NCBI RefSeq assembly: GCF_037126465.1
Contig: NC_088201.1
Coordinates: 20,444,550-20,508,549 of the forward strand
Length of the DNA stretch: 64,000 nt
Origin: Ornithodoros turicata
Lineage: Eukaryota > Arthropoda > Arachnida > Ixodida > Argasidae
Direction: 5' to 3'
Position 1 is the stretch's first letter; the number at the start of each line of letters is the position of its first letter. Below are positions 60,028 to 64,000 of this stretch, in pieces. The notes below the pieces were generated by a model. The model worked only from the letters and a program-made list of their open reading frames with translations, was not told where the DNA came from and did not search any database. The position numbers and the translations under genes are program-made.

Positions 60028-63000
60028 CTTCAGTGGTAGGTTGTTTCTCTGCTTTCGCGCTCAGTTTAAGAAATTACAATCTAGAAGTAATTTAAAAATA
60101 CTGCAGGTATGTTTTGTGAACCTGAGATATACGGTATTTAAATTTAAATTGTGCTTGCCTGTGAACATGTAAATGCACTTGCTCCACCGTGTGTTAACTG
60201 AGTGAACCTCATTTAAGAAAAAATTCTGAAGAACGCGTATGGTGATCTGACAGGAACAATTGCAGCGATATTGTTGCATGTCTATATGACATTCTAGTTT
60301 TTCCAGTTTCCTTCACGGAACGCTACATCAGCGGCACAGATGAGTGAAGCCAATATTATGTTTCGTTCTAGTGATTAAATATTTCGATTAACTTTGTCGG
60401 CTAGTAATTTCAGTAATATCAATACCTGCATAGGCAATGAAGGAATAATGTAAATTCTACAGCAAAATAATTTAAACTACCCACCACCAACCCTCTGTAG
60501 TGCACATGCTTATACTTTTATTTTTTTTTTTCTTCCCCTATCACATAACATCACATCACGAAACTGAGTAATTTTCTCTTGCTGGTGACGATCAACGATA
60601 ACACTCGAAGTCCTTCCTGTGGGACATTTTAAATTGGAAAAGTGGAGGGACCCTACAAAAATATTGTTTTTTTTATCTTCACCTGAGAGGCGTAATGTAA
60701 ACGTAGCCCTGTCAAGCATGGGCCAATAACGAGCAACAGAAATCCAGCGCCACAGCAGCGAATTTTAACTCGCGCCGAGAGGAAACCGGCGGGAATGTTT
60801 GTACAAACTCTGAGGCTCAGCTGGATTCTCCTTTATAAATATTGTACTAAAGAAAGAGCACTCGCGTTTTCTGTGTTCCTCTTTCTGGCTTTACATCTAT
60901 GACCATTCAAGGAAGCCCCGTCAAATGAGGTCGAAGTACGAAGCTTATAGCTTATGTGTACGAGAAAAGTGCGTGCGTAATGTTTGCGTAGCGGATACGC
61001 TGGTTTTAAATATTCAGTAATATCGTTATTTTTTAGAATTAAACTACTAAGCAAAACACACACACGTACATACACACGCACATTAAACAGCTGGGAGTTG
61101 CAGAATGGGACATGGAGGACAACGCTGCATGTCCTAGGGTTAATGACTTCTCACTCTCTTTCTCTCACTTTTTTTTTTTCATTGTTGACTGACTAGATGA
61201 AGCTCATCTTCCGTCAACGATGAAGAAACCACACACGAGCCAAGGTAAACGAGCCCTGGGGGCGTCAGTTCGGCGTGGCACCGCAACAAAACTTGGCGTT
61301 GATAATAAAAGTTCCCCACAAAATACATACCTAAAGATGAATGATGACCTGTCGGCTATTACATTTTAGAGTATATAGGGGCAGGCAATAAGTTCTAAGG
61401 CTAGCATACCAGCGAGAACTCTAGGACCAAGAACACATTTTGATTATTCAATCCCCCCCCCCCCCCGAACGTCAATGCACTCGACAGATCGCTTTCCAAG
61501 TTCTCCGATTCATAAAGAGAATAAACTTTTATCGCGCCCCTGGAAGATGCCTATCCGAGCTCATCATCATCATCGAGAAATCGCTGTCCTCGAAGGTGCT
61601 TCTTCAAATGTCGACACAATTAAAGGTACTGTAAAGCATCAGGCAAGCTGTTAATATTGGCCACGGCGTTTGAAAGCTTATTCCGCAACAAACCCACACT
61701 GCAAATTGTATGTACGACAGAAAACTCTAATATTTTATTTTAATCACCACTGAAATGGCAGTGAAAAGACGCGGGGCGACGCCTGGTGGGAAACAATCGC
61801 CCATTCGTCGAGCAACAGTGTGACATGTCCATAACCCTCTATCGGCTAAGTCATGGGTTACGGGCTGGCGGCACGGACGGTGGCATAGGTTAAGTAGCCG
61901 GCTTCTTGAACTTTCTTTGAAAAGTTTGTTCAGACGAGATAGTTCCTGACATTTATTCTCTCAAAATGCAAGAACATTGGTGCATCGTGGAAATGAGTAA
62001 CAGAACTGTCAGCAGAATCACCATGAGAGTCACCTATGCAAAAATGTACCACGTCCAGGGAGCCGGCGTGGTGATGGTAGCGGTCCACAGATGTCGCTGT
62101 ACGCTTCCTTTATTATTAGCATGCTTATATTCGCCGCCCTACATGGCGGGAACTGCGGAGTTCGTGTCGGGTGTTAGACACAGGGATGCCCGTAATATTA
62201 AATTGAATTTTAAATAAATAAAATAAAATAAATTTAAATTTGTGGCGTTTGTATACTGAGCACACATGCTAGTCAAATGAGCTAGCAGTGCAAAATCGTA
62301 TGCCTGTTGCATTACAGTGCCTAATTGGGAGCAAGGTCATGATAGTAGGCTGGGCGGTTGGTGACTTCCAACCTGTCGGTACAGGGCCTTGTTCAACGTG
62401 AGACTGTTGGCTGGGGCATCGTCATGAAGCAGTAACACCCGACTTTCCTACAGGATGTCCGCCTGGCCGCGTAACCCACCTGTGAAAACCGCATCTAGGT
62501 AGCTCTTGTAGTTATATTATAAAAATGATGTCAAAGATACAAAAAAAAACGCACTTATACCGGGTGCTTCAAGTTAAATTCCCGGGCTAAATAATTCGCG
62601 AACGGGTGTACCAATCGACGAACTTTCTTTTTTGCAAGTATCTGCAAGGTATATTAGACAGGTAGCGAAACTCCCATAGGGACCTGCGTCTTCAGATGAC
62701 GCCATGATAGAGACTGTCAGCGCCATCCATCCGTTGTGCGGACTGCTACTTTTGTAAATAAATGACGTCAGATATGACGTCAGCAGCATGAATAATAAGC
62801 AGTGTATAATTAGCCATGGCGCGTTTGCATTCGCGTACTTCGTTTCTGTTGTATTCCCTTCCCCTTTTCAGACGAGAACAGAGAAAAATAAACCATATAG
62901 GTTTAATGACACATATCAGTTCGAAATACAGAGTTATCACAGGTTTTGACGACGGGTACGTGATAACCACAAATAAACAGGAAATTTCACTTAATGTTCA

Positions 63001-63848
63001 CTCCTCACCTAGACCTAAACATACACGTAGTGATTAGCCGTTTATATTTCTTCAGTGAGTGGTCATAATGGGTCCGTTGTAAAAAAACATGGCATCGTTG
63101 GCGCACAGCTGATTCGCTAACACTCACGCTATCATGGCCGGTCTTGCCATGACGAAACCTTTTTTTCGCGGGGCCAGCAACACGGGATGTATAGCACTCA
63201 TCTGTTCACGCGTGTTAATCTTGCTCTGCAGCTTCGAGATGTGAACGTCGCTTCCTGTTTAATCCAAAAAGTGTACGAACTACGCATTACAATGCACGGG
63301 CACACGGCACGGATACAAGAATGCACGGACGAACGAGCCTACTGCTACACATGCGCAGAGGGCAGGATACGGAAACGTACTCCGATAGTAGATGATTTCG
63401 TATATGTGTACTAGTGGTGCAACAGATAGCTTTTCCTATACGTAAATTATGAATAAACTATTAGTATATACAAGACCCATGCGCGCGTCGTAAGTATTTT
63501 TTTGTTTACGACCGTACCTGTGCTGCCAACACCCAGGATCGCTCGAGTCGAGTCACGGAGATGACAGTGTTGCCGGGTCAGATTTGTTGTTTTTCCCCGC
63601 CTTCGCTACCAGGCTAAATCTACCTTGGTATCTGTCCGTTACCACAGCTACGCACAGTGTGAATGAGTGGGAGGCGCTCATTATTTAAATAAAAATTCAA
63701 ATACATTTCGTAAAAAAACATAACTTCTAAAGCAGGGCGCTGTCGGCGTTAAAATGGGTACTACACCTTTTGAGACCTTCACTGGACACCTTTTAGAGAA
63801 AAATCTGCCACCGAAGCGGGTCATTTGTTGCAGTAGTTAATTGGTTTC
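60028..63848. other. long stretch without recognisable genes
   Basis: Frames do not exceed about 85 codons and none has a domain. Minor items: the ATCACATAACATCACATCAC tract at 60,540, a T-run at 61,170, a C-run at 61,447-61,463, TAAATAAATAAAATAAAATA at 62,213 (possible retroelement tail), and ACCGGGTGCTTCAAGTTAAA at 62,559, which resembles one end of a TA-type MITE whose partner I could not find. Confidence 0.35.
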
Positions 63849-64000
63849 GGTTTACAAATTTTTGTCGCGGCTGGTCGCAGCAAAGCACAAAAGGACGCTC
63901 TTCCACTGCCTTATCCACCAATGAATTATGTCCTTAACACCAATGAATTACGTCCTTTTGCGCTTCACCGCGACCAGCCGCGACTAAATATGTAAACCCG
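63849..64000. mobile_element. MITE with GGTTTACA ends, running to the window edge
   Basis: Left arm GGTTTACAAATTTTTGTCGC, then GGCTGGTCGCAGC and CACAAAAGGACG. Right arm complement GGTTTACATATTTAGTCGCG, then GCTGGTCGCGG and CAAAAGGACG (about 50 bp inverted). The centre repeats ACCAATGAATTA(T/C)GTCCTT twice. The right terminus is at or just beyond 64,000. Confidence 0.8.

Noticed and set aside
62559..62620. complete TA-type MITE
   Set aside because: Only one plausible end (ACCGGGTGCTTCAAG) was seen; no inverted partner was found before 63.8 kb.

Overview
The window is metazoan nuclear DNA and looks like a transposon graveyard from an arthropod, most probably a hard tick. This is an inference. 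It rests on the mix of element types: tRNA-headed SINEs resembling published tick SINEs such as Ruka, RNase H-bearing I-like LINEs, CR1-like LINEs, a Penelope-like element with a GIY-YIG domain, a Copia element primed from the anticodon arm of initiator tRNA, and many TA- and TTAA-flanked MITEs. GT...AG intron-like signals occur, and there are no operons, Shine-Dalgarno sites or prokaryotic genes. No conventional host gene could be recognised; almost every protein motif that can be named belongs to a mobile element.

Layout. 0-5.9 kb: copies of a palindromic MITE, a duplicated dispersed block (1.84 and 4.36 kb), a split gene-like segment on the minus strand (2.76-3.44 kb), a 32-bp tandem repeat, a Harbinger-type MITE and two 41-bp minisatellites. 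5.85-13.7 kb: LINE fragments, an element with terminal inverted repeats (7.91-9.65 kb) that encloses a relative of the 2.76-kb gene-like segment, an RT-encoding I-like LINE on the minus strand, and two back-to-back LINE 3' ends on the plus strand. 13.9-26.9 kb: MITEs, SINEs, hAT-like non-autonomous elements and long stretches with nothing recognisable.

27.3-45.1 kb is one deep pile of nested insertions. A CR1-like LINE on the minus strand (36.6 to 27.3 kb) is split by a 147-bp MITE, by a zf-RVT LINE on the opposite strand and by a 7,224-bp TTAA-type transposon (27,894-35,117). The transposon has 20-bp perfect inverted ends, and joining across one TTAA keeps the interrupted RT frame open. That transposon itself carries a LINE remnant, a Penelope fragment with hammerhead-like inverted repeats, a 1-kb TA-flanked MITE and an hAT MITE. 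Next to it a second LINE holds a Copia retrotransposon (37,106-44,320, target duplication GTTGT). The upstream LTR of that Copia element is split by a 5'-truncated I-like LINE with an uninterrupted 790-codon RT-RNase H frame, the best-preserved coding sequence in the window.

45.2-64 kb: two more back-to-back LINE 3' ends, MITEs, decayed RT fragments, 17-18-bp minisatellites, several strong hairpins (54.87, 55.19 and 59.92 kb) and unassigned sequence. The coding pieces do not form a pathway. They are independent, mostly dead, parasitic elements whose nesting gives a relative order of insertion.
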